A stretch of 64,000 bases of DNA. It comes from Nocardioides sp. YR527 (GTDB lineage: Bacteria > Actinomycetota > Actinomycetes > Propionibacteriales > Nocardioidaceae). Below are positions 16,076-27,581 of this stretch, piece by piece. A model generated the notes under the pieces. That model worked only from the letters and a program-made list of their open reading frames with translations, was not told the origin of the DNA and ran no database searches. The stretch is from positions 558,001-622,000 of the forward strand of contig NZ_FNFN01000001.1 of NCBI RefSeq assembly GCF_900101045.1, written 5' to 3'. Numbering within the stretch: position 1 is the first letter of the stretch; each line of letters starts with the position of its first letter. A program made the position numbers and the translations under genes.

Positions 16076-17553
16076 CGCGCATCCCCACCAACCCGCCCGC
16101 CCAGCAGCTCGTCGACGGCAAGCTCGGCGCGGCGAGCTCCGGCGAGACGTACGCCATCCTCAACCCGGCCACGGGGGCCGAGATCGGGCGCGCGCCCGAC
16201 TCGACGGCCCAGGACATGGACGCCGCGATCGCCGCGGCGCGCAAGGCCTTCGACGAGACCGACTGGTCGACCGATGTGGCGCTGCGGGTCCGGTGCCTGC
16301 GCCAGCTCCATCAGGCGATCCTCGACAACGCCGAGGCGCTGCGCGGGCTGACGACCGCCGAGGTCGGCGCGCCCGCGTTCCTGGTGGCCGGGCCGCAGTT
16401 CGACACCCCGGTCGAGACCCTGGCCTGGACGATCGACCTGGCCGAGTCCTACGAGTGGTCGCGAGACCTCGGTGTCGGGGTCACGATGGGCATCTCCTCG
16501 CGGCGGACCGTGCGGCGTGAGGCCGTCGGGGTGGTCGCGGCGATCACGCCGTGGAACTTCCCCAACCAGATCAACCTGGCCAAGATCGGCCCGGCGCTGG
16601 CCGCGGGCAACACAGTGATCCTCAAGCCCGCCCCCGACACCCCGTGGCTGGCCGCGGAGCTCGGCCGTCTGGTGGCCGAGCACACCGACATCCCGCCGGG
16701 CGTGTTCAACGTCGTCACCCCGCGGGACAACCGGGTGTCCGCGATGCTGGCCGAGGACCCGCGGGTCGACCTGGTCTCCTTCACCGGATCGACGGCCACC
16801 GGCCGGGCGATCATGGCGGCCGCGGCGCCCAGCCTGAAGAAGGTCTTCCTCGAGCTCGGCGGGAAGTCCGCGGCGATCGTCCTCGACGACGCCGATGTCG
16901 CCTCGGCTGCCTCGATGGCGGCCTTCTCGGTGGCCGTTCACGCAGGTCAGGGCTGTGCTCTGACCACCCGGCTGCTGGTGCCTCGCGCGTCCTACGACGC
17001 GGCCGTCGAGGCGGCCGCGGCCACGATGGCCTCCCTCGGGGCGGGCGATCCCGCCGATGCCGGCACCATCTGTGGCCCGGTGATCTCCGCGGTCCAGCGT
17101 GACCGGATCCTCGGCTACCTCGCGCTCGCCGAGGAGGAGGGCGGCCGCATCGTCACCGGCGGCGCGGTCGCGGTCCAGGACGGCGATCTCGCCGGCGGTT
17201 TCTGGATCCAGCCCACCGTCGTCGCCGGCCTCGACAACTCCGCCCGCGTCGCGCGCGAGGAGATCTTCGGCCCCGTGCTCACCGTGATCCCGCACGACGG
17301 TGACGACGATGCCGTACGCATCGCCAACGACTCGCCCTACGGCCTCTCCGGCTCCGTGGAGTCCGGGTCTCTGGAGCGCGCGAAGTCGGTGGCCGCCCGG
17401 ATCCGCACCGGCACGATCGGCGTCAACGGCGGCCAGTGGTTCGGCCCCGACGCGCCCTTCGGCGGCTACAAGCAGTCCGGCCTCGGCCGGGAGATGGGTG
17501 TCGAAGGCTTCGAGGAGTACCTCGAGACGAAGCTGGTCGCGGAGCCGGCATGA
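16072..17553 (+). CDS. NAD(P)-dependent aldehyde dehydrogenase (AldA/Rv0768-like)
   Basis: A 493-residue aldehyde dehydrogenase. Seen: TPWNFPNQINLAKIGPALAA with the catalytic Asn, the cofactor loop FTGSTATGRAIM, the general-base region LELGGKSAAIVLDD, catalytic Cys in HAGQGCALTTRL, and EEIFGPVLTVIPHD. It starts in the stop of the SnoaL-like gene (ATGA) and is followed 14 bases later by an SDR. The order aldehyde dehydrogenase-SDR-hydroxyisobutyrate dehydrogenase-CMD is that of Rv0768-Rv0771. A possible substrate is an aldehyde formed by the operon's P450s, including a C14 formyl or side-chain aldehyde, but this is inferred. Confidence 0.9.
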   Translation: MTRIPTNPPAQQLVDGKLGAASSGETYAILNPATGAEIGRAPDSTAQDMDAAIAAARKAFDETDWSTDVALRVRCLRQLHQAILDNAEALRGLTTAEVGAPAFLVAGPQFDTPVETLAWTIDLAESYEWSRDLGVGVTMGISSRRTVRREAVGVVAAITPWNFPNQINLAKIGPALAAGNTVILKPAPDTPWLAAELGRLVAEHTDIPPGVFNVVTPRDNRVSAMLAEDPRVDLVSFTGSTATGRAIMAAAAPSLKKVFLELGGKSAAIVLDDADVASAASMAAFSVAVHAGQGCALTTRLLVPRASYDAAVEAAAATMASLGAGDPADAGTICGPVISAVQRDRILGYLALAEEEGGRIVTGGAVAVQDGDLAGGFWIQPTVVAGLDNSARVAREEIFGPVLTVIPHDGDDDAVRIANDSPYGLSGSVESGSLERAKSVAARIRTGTIGVNGGQWFGPDAPFGGYKQSGLGREMGVEGFEEYLETKLVAEPA

Positions 17554-17567
17554 GCACAGGAGAGACC

Positions 17568-18314
17568 ATGAGGTTCAAGGAGAAGGTCATCGTCGTCACC
17601 GGGGCGGCGCAGGGGATCGGGGAGGCGTACGCCAAGGGGTTCGCCGCCGAGGGCGCTGCCGTCGTCGTCGCCGATCTGAACGAGGAGAAGGGGCAGCAGG
17701 TCGCCAAGGAGATCGAGGCGGCCGGCGGTGTCGCGAGATTCATCCGCTGCGACGTCTCCGACCACGCCTCGGCGGCCGCGCTGGTGACCGAGACGACCGA
17801 GGCGTACGGCGGGATCGACGGGCTGGTCAACAACGCCGCGATCTACGGCGACATGGCCTTCGACCTGCTGATCACCGTCGACTGGGACTACTACGAGAAG
17901 TTCATGAGCGTGAACCTCCACGGTGCCCTGGTGATGACCCGAGCCGTCTACCCGGCGATGCAGAAGCGGGGCGGCGGGGCGATCGTCAACCAGTCCTCCA
18001 CCGCCGCCTACCTCTACTCCGGCTTCTACGGACTGGCCAAGGTCGGCATCAACGGTCTGACCCAGCAGCTCGCCCACGAGCTCGGTGGGATGAACATCCG
18101 CGTCAACGCGATCGCGCCGGGGCCGACCGACACCGAGGCGACCCGGGTCCAGGCCGGTGACGCGGCCAAGGAGATGACGAAGGGCATGGCGATCAAGCGC
18201 CTCGGCACCACCGAGGACATGGTCGGGACCGCGAAGTTCCTCCTTTCCGAGGACTCCTCGTGGATCTCCGGCCAGATCATCGCCGTCGACGGTGGCGGGA
18301 CGTTCCGGCTGTGA
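17568..18314 (+). CDS. short-chain dehydrogenase/reductase (Rv0769-like)
   Basis: A 248-residue classical SDR. Seen: [20 protein letters not shown], the acidic ADLNEE after strand 2 (NAD preference), [40 protein letters not shown] with Ser-Tyr-Lys, and the C-terminal [18 protein letters not shown] 17568 is chosen because AGGAG lies 5 bases upstream; another ATG at 17550 overlaps the aldehyde dehydrogenase stop and would add six residues. The sequence is close to what I recall of Rv0769. It overlaps the following fusion gene as GTGA. Confidence 0.9.
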   Translation: MRFKEKVIVVTGAAQGIGEAYAKGFAAEGAAVVVADLNEEKGQQVAKEIEAAGGVARFIRCDVSDHASAAALVTETTEAYGGIDGLVNNAAIYGDMAFDLLITVDWDYYEKFMSVNLHGALVMTRAVYPAMQKRGGGAIVNQSSTAAYLYSGFYGLAKVGINGLTQQLAHELGGMNIRVNAIAPGPTDTEATRVQAGDAAKEMTKGMAIKRLGTTEDMVGTAKFLLSEDSSWISGQIIAVDGGGTFRL

Positions 18315-19581
18315 ACGCGGCGCCGAGGACACGCGCCGGCTTCGTCGGGCTCGGCAACATCGGCAAGCCGATGGCGCTCCAGCTCGCAGGTACGGACGGG
18401 ATCGAGCTGTGGGTGCACGACATCGCACCCGAGCCCGTCGCGGAGCTGAGCGCCGCGGGCGCGAAGACGACCGCCTCGGTCGCAGAGCTTGCGACCGCGG
18501 TCGACGTGCTCAGCGTGATGGTGCGCGACGACGACCAGGTGCGCCAGGTGCTCGCCGAGGTGCTCACCGCCGTCGGCGAGCGGCCGGAGGGCGCCCCACT
18601 GACGGTCCTCGTGCACTCCACGGTCGCCCCGGCGACCCCCGCCGAGCTGGCCGCGACCGCCCATCCGCACGGTGTCCACGTGCTCGACGCCCCCGTCTCC
18701 GGTGGCCCGATGGGAGCCGCCGAAGGCACCCTGGCGATCCTCGTGGGCGGCAGCCCCGAGGCGTACGCAGCGGCCGGGCCGGTCCTGGCGGCGATGGGCT
18801 CCAAGGTCGTCCATGCCGGCTCGGTCGGCACCGGGACCAGGTTCAAGCTGGCCCGCAACCTGCTCCACTTCGCCTCCTTCACCGCCGCCACCGAGGCCCA
18901 GCGTCTCGCCGAGGCGGCAGGGCTGGACCTGGTGGCGCTCGGCGACGTCGTCCGCCACACCGACGCGATCACCGGTGGACCGGGCGCGATCATGCACCGC
19001 GACACCACCGCACCGATCGAGGAGACCGACTTCTGGCACGGGATCTTCGGCCACGTGGTCGCGCTGGGGGAGAAGGACCTCGGCTTCGCGATCGCGCTCG
19101 CCGACGAGCTCGGCGTCGAGGTGCCGCTCGCCCGGCTCGCGCTCGAGCGGCTGGCGCCAGGGCTGGGGATGTCCGGAGCCGGCCCGGCAGAACCGGTGGA
19201 GGACAAGTTCGCCGACCTCCCCGAAGCCCGCGCTCGAGGGCTGCGCAAGATGGAGGAGGTCTACGGCTTCGACATGGCCGACGGCGAGGGCGACTTCTTC
19301 CGCTACACCGCCGACCACCTCTTCGGAGACATCTGGCAGCGCCCGGGCCTGACCACCCGCGACCGCCGGCTCCTGTTGATCGGCCTGCTCGCCGGCCAGG
19401 GTGCCGCGGACGTGCTCGGGATCCAGATCCCCGCGGCGTACGCCAACGGCGAGCTCTCCGAGGACGAGCTGCGCGAGATCGTCGTCTTTCTGAGCCACTA
19501 CGCGGGATGGCCCAACGGTGCCAGGATGAACACGGTCGTCGAGGAGGCGATCGGCAAGGCCCGGAGGAAGGCTCAACGCTC

Positions 19582-19585
<4 letters not shown>
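18311..19585 (+). CDS. fusion: 3-hydroxyisobutyrate-dehydrogenase-like domain plus carboxymuconolactone-decarboxylase domain
   Basis: A 424-residue two-domain protein. Residues 10-300 are a beta-hydroxyacid dehydrogenase: [18 protein letters not shown] (NAD fold), [20 protein letters not shown], and [13 protein letters not shown] with the likely catalytic Lys. Residues 314-424 read as a CMD/AhpD-type domain ([46 protein letters not shown]) without a CxxC, so not a peroxiredoxin reductase. In M. tuberculosis the two parts are separate adjacent genes (Rv0770, Rv0771). The GTG start overlaps the SDR stop; the stop overlaps the FprB-like gene. The substrate is unknown. Confidence 0.85.
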
Positions 19586-21192
<1,607 letters not shown>

Positions 21193-21204
21193 CCCTCTCC
21201 CCAC

Positions 21205-21269
21205 GCCGAGTCGGCCCGTCCTGACAGAAGACATCGCCGAGTCGGCTCGTTATGACGAGCCGACTCGGC
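21205..21269. repeat. palindromic repeat GCCGAGTCGGCTCGT family, copies 1 and 2
   Basis: One half copy (21205-21225) is followed by a perfect 15-bp stem with a TATG loop (21236-21250 and 21255-21269). It may end the CYP51 operon transcript, though no T-run follows. The same core recurs at 31236-31283. Confidence 0.7.
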
Positions 21270-21338
21270 AGGAATCTCGGTCAGCGTTGGGGAGGTCTGC
21301 AAGAGTGGGTGAAAACCGATCCTCGGGGAAGGCACTCC

Positions 21339-21761
21339 ATGTCAGACGGCTACCAGGACTGGAACCAGTCGATCATCGACGAGTTCCGCTCGAACGACGG
21401 CAACGTGACCTCGGTGCCGTTCGGGCGCGGGCTCGTGCTCGTGCACCACACCGGCGCGAAGACCGGCACCGAGCGGGTCTCGCCGGTGGCCAACCTCCAT
21501 CCGGACCCCGACACCTGGCTGATCGCCGCCTCCAAGGCCGGCGCGCCCGAGAACCCGGCCTGGTACCACAACCTGCTGGCCCACCCGGAGACCAAGATCG
21601 AGACCCCCGACGAGGGCGTCGTCGAGGTCGAGGTGACCGAGCTGAAGGACGCCGAGCGCGACGCCGCCTGGGAGCGGTTCAAGGCGATGAGCCCCGGGTT
21701 CGGCGAGTACGAGGCGAAGACCGACCGGGTCATCCCGATCCTCGCCCTGCGGCGGCGCTGA
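21339..21761 (+). CDS. Ddn-like deazaflavin (F420)-dependent nitroreductase-family protein
   Basis: A 140-residue split-beta-barrel FDOR-A protein like Ddn (Rv3547). Seen: YQDWNQSIIDEFRSNDGNV, LVLVHHTGAKTGTERVSPV with the F420-phosphate-binding G-x-K-x-G-x-x-R pattern, DTWLIAASKAGAPENPAWYH and the closing RVIPILALRR. ATG 21339 is preferred with GGGGAAGG 6 bases upstream; an earlier in-frame ATG (21252) lies inside the palindromic repeat. It stands alone between two operons and has no KstR box. It is a predicted F420H2-dependent reductase of unknown substrate. Confidence 0.88.
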   Translation: MSDGYQDWNQSIIDEFRSNDGNVTSVPFGRGLVLVHHTGAKTGTERVSPVANLHPDPDTWLIAASKAGAPENPAWYHNLLAHPETKIETPDEGVVEVEVTELKDAERDAAWERFKAMSPGFGEYEAKTDRVIPILALRRR

Positions 21762-21763
21762 GC

Positions 21764-23005
21764 TCAGACCGGTGTGATCGGCAGCGACCGGCGCGGCTCG
21801 AAGGCGAAGTCCGCGCCGGTGCTGAACCGCACCACCGCGACCTCGGCGGCCTCGGGAGCGGGCTCGGGGCGGCGTACGACCTCGGCCCGCCAGCCGTCTT
21901 CGACGGCACCGACCTCGACGTCGAGGTGAGGGTCGAGGGCCTGCACCGCGGCCTGGAGCGGAACGGACCATTCCGGACCGATCAGCGAGACCCAGGCGCC
22001 GTCCTCGTCGGCGGCCGAGGGCCGCACGACGAGTGCGTCGGCATCCGCCTCGACCGAGACGTAAGCAGCGGGGTTGAGCATCGGGTGGAGCGCGAGCAGC
22101 CGCACCGCTCCCTTGATGTCAGGCGGCAGCGAGAGAGCCCGGGCGAGGCGTGCGGCAGCGATGCCGGCGACCCCGACCAGCTGCTTGCGGCGGATGTCGA
22201 GGAGCTGCTCGGGTGAGGTCGCCCGGGGCTCGAGCGCGAGCGTGAAGCCACGGTCGAGCAGCGCCATCTGCAGGCAGACCTCGTCGGCGATCCGCGCCAG
22301 CGCCGAGTGGGAGAAACCGGCCAGGTCGAGATCGGAGAGAAGCGGCCCGGCATAGTCGGCCGCGCCAGCATCAGCCGGATCGATCGGCGCCAGCTCGAGG
22401 GTCGCGGCTCGGGAGCGCTCGTTGACGGCCAGCTCCGGGACGGCCTGCGCCTCGGGGTGGGAGTCGTCGATGACCACGGTCCAGCGGCAGTGCGGCGTCC
22501 GGTCGGCCGGCATCCGTGGCGGCCGGTGGACCGGGCGCACCTGCGCGCGGGGGTGGGTCGCGATGGCGGTGGCATCGAAGGTCGGGTCCTCGATGTCGTG
22601 GCACATGCCGCGGACGTACTCCTCGCCCATCGGCTCCACGTCCATCAGCGCACCGCAGTGGTCCAGGTGGAACTCGCCGTGGCGGGCGTCGTGGACGGTG
22701 TAGCGGAAGTCCATGAACTGCGGCGGCGCCCCGATGTCGAGCTGGAGACCCTTGAAGATGGTGGGCACATCGCCCTGACCAGGCACGGAAGGCGCATACC
22801 CCAGCGCCGCCTGCATCCGCCGGGTGTAGATCGGCGAGGCGGCGGCCCACTCGACGATCGCGATCCGCAGCATCTCCTCGCGCCCGAAGGCGGAGATGCA
22901 CCACGCCATCCCGGAGCGGTCGATCAGCTGGCCGATCAGGAGGAGCTCGCGGACGACCTCGGCGAGCTCCTCCCTGGTCAGGTCGGCGTAGCGGGAGCGG
23001 GTCAA
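21764..23005 (-). CDS. conserved protein of unknown function in the fadA5 operon
   Basis: A 413-residue protein I cannot assign. It starts at a TTG whose last two bases form the aldehyde dehydrogenase stop (TTGA), so it is translationally coupled. The N-terminal half carries MAWCISAFGREEMLRIAIVE, a Cys/His-rich stretch HGEFHLDHCGALMDVEPMGE and HPRAQVRPVHRPPRM, suggestive of a metal or cofactor site. The C-terminal half contains LDRGFTLALEPRATSPEQLL and ends in a beta-rich segment. No signal peptide or membrane segment is seen. Coupling to fadA5, GMC and aldehyde dehydrogenase genes under KstR boxes suggests a role in sterol side-chain catabolism. Confidence 0.75.
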   Translation of the reverse strand: MTRSRYADLTREELAEVVRELLLIGQLIDRSGMAWCISAFGREEMLRIAIVEWAAASPIYTRRMQAALGYAPSVPGQGDVPTIFKGLQLDIGAPPQFMDFRYTVHDARHGEFHLDHCGALMDVEPMGEEYVRGMCHDIEDPTFDATAIATHPRAQVRPVHRPPRMPADRTPHCRWTVVIDDSHPEAQAVPELAVNERSRAATLELAPIDPADAGAADYAGPLLSDLDLAGFSHSALARIADEVCLQMALLDRGFTLALEPRATSPEQLLDIRRKQLVGVAGIAAARLARALSLPPDIKGAVRLLALHPMLNPAAYVSVEADADALVVRPSAADEDGAWVSLIGPEWSVPLQAAVQALDPHLDVEVGAVEDGWRAEVVRRPEPAPEAAEVAVVRFSTGADFAFEPRRSLPITPV

Positions 23006-24585
23006 CGGATGCGGAGCTTCCGCATCCAGCGCAACGACGTCTGCATCTGCTTGGCGTAGTCGTCGAAGGTCTGCTTGCCCTGCGGCCCCATGACCTGCTT
23101 CTTCAAGGTCGCGACGTTCTGGGTCTCGGTGTACTTCAGCAGCCCCTGGTCGCCGTGCCGGGCACCGACGCCGGACTGCTTCATGCCTCCGGACGGGGTC
23201 GACTTCGAGGCGTACGCGGTGGCCAGGCCGTCGTTGATGTTGACGTTGCCGGACTCGATCCGGGCCGCGATCGCCTGTGCGCGCTTGAAGTTCGTGGTCC
23301 ACACCGAGGCGTTGAGCCCGTAGTCGGTGTCGTTGGCCAGCTCGATCGCCTCCTCGAGCGTCGAGTAGCGGTGCAGCGAGACCACCGGCCCGAAGGTCTC
23401 GGTCACCCCGTGGAGCATTTCCTTGGTGGTGCCCTCGAGGATGGTCGGCTCGAAGAACGTCGGCCCGATGTCGGGCCGGGCCTTCCCGCCGGTCAGCACG
23501 GTGGCGCCCTTGGCGACCGCGTCCTCGACGTGCGACTGGACCCGCGCCAGGTGGTCGGGGGAGACCAGCGCGCCGAGGTCCGGTCCGAAGGCGTACGCCG
23601 CCTCGATCCGCATCCCCTCGACAGCCGCTACGAACTTGTCGCGGAACTCGTCGTACCTCGCATCGGGGATGTAGATCCGCTCGATGTGCATGCAGATCTG
23701 GCCGGTGTTGCCGAAGACGGCGAACATCGAGCCGCCGACGGTCTCGTCGATGTCGGCGTCGTCGAGGACGATCATCGGGTTCTTGCCGCCGAGCTCGAGG
23801 CACGCACCGATCAGGTTGCGCCCCGCCTGCTCGCCGATCACCCGGCCGGTCGCGGTCGAGCCGGTGAACATCGCGTAGTCGACGTTGTCCAGCATCGTGG
23901 GCCCTACGTCCGGGCCCTCGCCGCAGACGACCTGGAAGAGGCCCTTCGGCAGGCCCGCCTCCTCGAGCAGCGAGATCCCGAACAGGGGCGACAGGGCGGT
24001 CTTGTTGTCGGGCTTGAGGAGCACCGCGTTGCCGGCCATGAGCGCCGGGATCGCGTCGGAGAGACCGGTCGCGAACGGGAAGTTCCACGGCGCGATGATC
24101 CCGATCAGGCCCCGCGGCGGGTGGCGCTCGATCGAGCTCGACAGCACCGGCATCACGCCCGGGCGCTTCTTGTCCTTGAGCAGCTTCGGCGCGCGCTTGA
24201 GGTAGTGCGAGATCACCATCGGCGGGTCGCAGACCTCCTCGAACGCGATCCGGCGTGCCTTGCCCGACTCGGCCTGGATGAGGTCGGCGATCTTGTGCTG
24301 GTTGCGCAGGATCAGCTCGTGGGCACGCTTGAAGACGGCCAGGCGCTCCGGCAGCGGCGTCGCCGCCCACGCCCGCTGCGCCGCCCGGCCGGCCGCGGCG
24401 GCCCGCTCCACGTCTTCCGGCGAGGACTGCGGCAGCGCCACCAGCACCTCGCCGGTGTAGACCTCGGTCAGCTTCCAGGACGCACCCGTGGAGGACGGGA
24501 CCCGAGAGACCAGCTCGCCCAGCACCTCCTCGGTGATCCAGTCGGGGCGGCGTACGCCCGCTGTCTTCGCGGTGTCAGTGCTCAT
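23002..24585 (-). CDS. aldehyde dehydrogenase (GabD2/succinate-semialdehyde-dehydrogenase-like)
   Basis: A 527-residue aldehyde dehydrogenase. Seen: IAPWNFPFATGLSDAIPAL, FTGSTATGRVIGEQAG, LELGGKNPMIVLDDADID, catalytic Cys in GNTGQICMHIERIYI, ETFGPVVSLHRYS, and the C-terminal SGVGARHGDQGLLKYTE. The closest remembered family is GabD2 (Rv1731). It lies 12 bases after the GMC oxidoreductase gene on the same strand and overlaps the next gene. The GMC-aldehyde dehydrogenase pair looks like an alcohol-to-acid relay, possibly for the CYP125-generated C26 alcohol; that is inference. A role in succinate semialdehyde metabolism cannot be excluded. Confidence 0.88.
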   Translation of the reverse strand: MSTDTAKTAGVRRPDWITEEVLGELVSRVPSSTGASWKLTEVYTGEVLVALPQSSPEDVERAAAAGRAAQRAWAATPLPERLAVFKRAHELILRNQHKIADLIQAESGKARRIAFEEVCDPPMVISHYLKRAPKLLKDKKRPGVMPVLSSSIERHPPRGLIGIIAPWNFPFATGLSDAIPALMAGNAVLLKPDNKTALSPLFGISLLEEAGLPKGLFQVVCGEGPDVGPTMLDNVDYAMFTGSTATGRVIGEQAGRNLIGACLELGGKNPMIVLDDADIDETVGGSMFAVFGNTGQICMHIERIYIPDARYDEFRDKFVAAVEGMRIEAAYAFGPDLGALVSPDHLARVQSHVEDAVAKGATVLTGGKARPDIGPTFFEPTILEGTTKEMLHGVTETFGPVVSLHRYSTLEEAIELANDTDYGLNASVWTTNFKRAQAIAARIESGNVNINDGLATAYASKSTPSGGMKQSGVGARHGDQGLLKYTETQNVATLKKQVMGPQGKQTFDDYAKQMQTSLRWMRKLRIR

Positions 24586-24597
24586 GTCTGATTCCGA

Positions 24598-26214
24598 TCA
24601 GCTGTTGAGGACGAAGGTTGCGCAACGGTCACCGATCATGACCGCCGGAGCGTTGGTGTTGCCGCCGATGATCGACGGCATGATCGACGCGTCGGCTACG
24701 CGGAGGCCGTCGATGCCGCGTACCCGGAGCTGCGGGTCGACCACCGCTCGCTCGTCGACGCCCATCCGGCACGTGCCGACACCGTGGTAGATCGAGGTCG
24801 CCCGGTTGGTCACCTCATCCTTCATCGCCTCGGCGTCGATCGCCTTGCCGGGATGGATCTCGGACTTGACCTGGTCGCCGAAGGCAGGTGAGGCCATGAT
24901 CTCGCGGATCATCTCCACGCCCTCGAGGAGCACGCGCTTGTCGTCGGGCTCGGCGAGGTAGTTGAAGTCGATCAGCGGCTCGGCCGTCGGGTCGGCGCTG
25001 CGCAGCCGCAGCGTCCCGCGCGAGCGCGGGTAGATGAGCGACGACATCACCGTCAACGCGGCCCGCGGGTCGACGTCGTGGCGGATCGGTGCGTCCTGGT
25101 TGGGGGAGGGGTAGGCCCAGGGAAGGACGTGCAGCTGCAGGTCCGGTACGTCGGTGGCCAGCGAGGTGCGTACGAACCCGACCGTCTCGAAGACGGTGTG
25201 GCCGAGGATCGACTTCCCGACGGTCTGCTCCTTGAGGACCGCCTTGCCGAAGTAGCCCGCGGTGCCGTGGTGCAGAGCCGTCGGCATCTCCCACGTGGTC
25301 GGCACGAACATGTGGTCGTGCAGGTTGTCGCCGACCGGCAGCTCGTGGACAGTCTGGATCCCGTGCTCGGCCAGATGGGCGGAATGACCGATTCCGGAGA
25401 GCATCAGCAGCTGCGCCGAGCCGAAGACGCCCGCGGAGACGATGACCTCCTGGGTGGCCGAGATCGTCCGAGGACCCTGTTTGGTGACGATCTCGACCCC
25501 CGTCGCCCGCCCGTTCTCGATCACGATCCTCGAGACGTGCACGCGGGTCAGCGTGGTCAGGCTGGGCAGCTCCTGGTCGTGGAGGTAGCCCCGCGATGCC
25601 GAGTAGCGCAGCCCGTCGATCGCGCTCTGCTGGAAGGTCGAGACGCCCTCCTGCTCGGCGCCGTTGTAGTCGTCGAGCACCTTCACGTCGAGGGTCTCGG
25701 CGGCGGCGCGCTGGAAGGAGAGCGACGCCTCGGTCGGGCGCGGGTGCTTCATGACCTTGATCGGCCCGCCCGTGCCGCGGTAGTCGGTGCCGCCGCCCTC
25801 GTAGTCCTCGACCCTCCGGTACGCCTCGTTGACCGAGTCCGCGTCCCAGCCGGTGTTGCCCTCGGCTGCCCAGGCGTCGTAGTTGGCCCGGTTGCCCCGG
25901 ACCCACAGCAGGCCGTTGATGGAGGAGGAGCCGCCGAGCACCTTGCCGCGCGGCTGGGGCAGCTCGCGGTTGCGGGCGTGCTGCTGGGGGACCGTGTGGT
26001 ATCCCCAGTCGACGAGCTTCTTCAGCCGTGGCTCGGCGTGCATCGGGCCGATCATGCCCGGCTTGGTGACCAGGTAGTTGTGCTTGTCGTTCTTGCCGGC
26101 TTCGAGGAGGATGACGGACTTGCCGGCCGCGGCCAGGCGGCCGGCGACGGCACAGCCGGCCGAGCCGGCGCCGACGACGACGTACTCCGCCTCGGTGACT
26201 TTCTCGCGTGCCAT
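24598..26214 (-). CDS. GMC-family FAD oxidoreductase, paralogue of the 8745 gene
   Basis: A 538-residue GMC flavoprotein. Seen: YVVVGAGSAGCAVAGRLAAA, RGKVLGGSSSINGLLWVRGN, GVFGSAQLLMLSGIGHSAHL, and IYHGVGTCRMGVDERAVVDP with GGNTNAPAVMIGDR at the C-terminus. Over these blocks it agrees nearly residue for residue with the KstR-controlled paralogue at 8745-10358. The ATG at 26214 lies 4 bases after the fadA5 stop, with AGAGGA upstream. Its place between the steroid thiolase and an aldehyde dehydrogenase, opposite cyp125, suggests oxidation of a sterol side-chain alcohol. Confidence 0.88.
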   Translation of the reverse strand: MAREKVTEAEYVVVGAGSAGCAVAGRLAAAGKSVILLEAGKNDKHNYLVTKPGMIGPMHAEPRLKKLVDWGYHTVPQQHARNRELPQPRGKVLGGSSSINGLLWVRGNRANYDAWAAEGNTGWDADSVNEAYRRVEDYEGGGTDYRGTGGPIKVMKHPRPTEASLSFQRAAAETLDVKVLDDYNGAEQEGVSTFQQSAIDGLRYSASRGYLHDQELPSLTTLTRVHVSRIVIENGRATGVEIVTKQGPRTISATQEVIVSAGVFGSAQLLMLSGIGHSAHLAEHGIQTVHELPVGDNLHDHMFVPTTWEMPTALHHGTAGYFGKAVLKEQTVGKSILGHTVFETVGFVRTSLATDVPDLQLHVLPWAYPSPNQDAPIRHDVDPRAALTVMSSLIYPRSRGTLRLRSADPTAEPLIDFNYLAEPDDKRVLLEGVEMIREIMASPAFGDQVKSEIHPGKAIDAEAMKDEVTNRATSIYHGVGTCRMGVDERAVVDPQLRVRGIDGLRVADASIMPSIIGGNTNAPAVMIGDRCATFVLNS

Positions 26215-26218
26215 GAGG

Positions 26219-27460
<1,242 letters not shown>

Positions 27461-27481
27461 TTACACTCGATTGTCCCAAAG

Positions 27482-27495
27482 TAGAACGTGTTCTC
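27482..27495. promoter_or_regulatory. KstR operator, fadA5 side, one mismatch
   Basis: TAGAACGTGTTCTC matches the consensus except for the last base (C for A). It lies 99 bp upstream of the fadA5 ATG and 61 bp from the box beside cyp125. Confidence 0.65.
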
Positions 27496-27542
27496 GTTTA
27501 GCGCAACCCTTGTGTGATCCTGGGCACTGTGTGACGATAAAC

Positions 27543-27556
27543 TAGAACGTGTTACA
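27543..27556. promoter_or_regulatory. KstR operator, cyp125 side
   Basis: TAGAACGTGTTACA fits TnnAACnnGTTnnA with an imperfect right arm. It lies 25 bp before the cyp125 GTG start. Confidence 0.8.
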
Positions 27557-27581
27557 GAAAAGACCTCGAAGGAGCACACCC

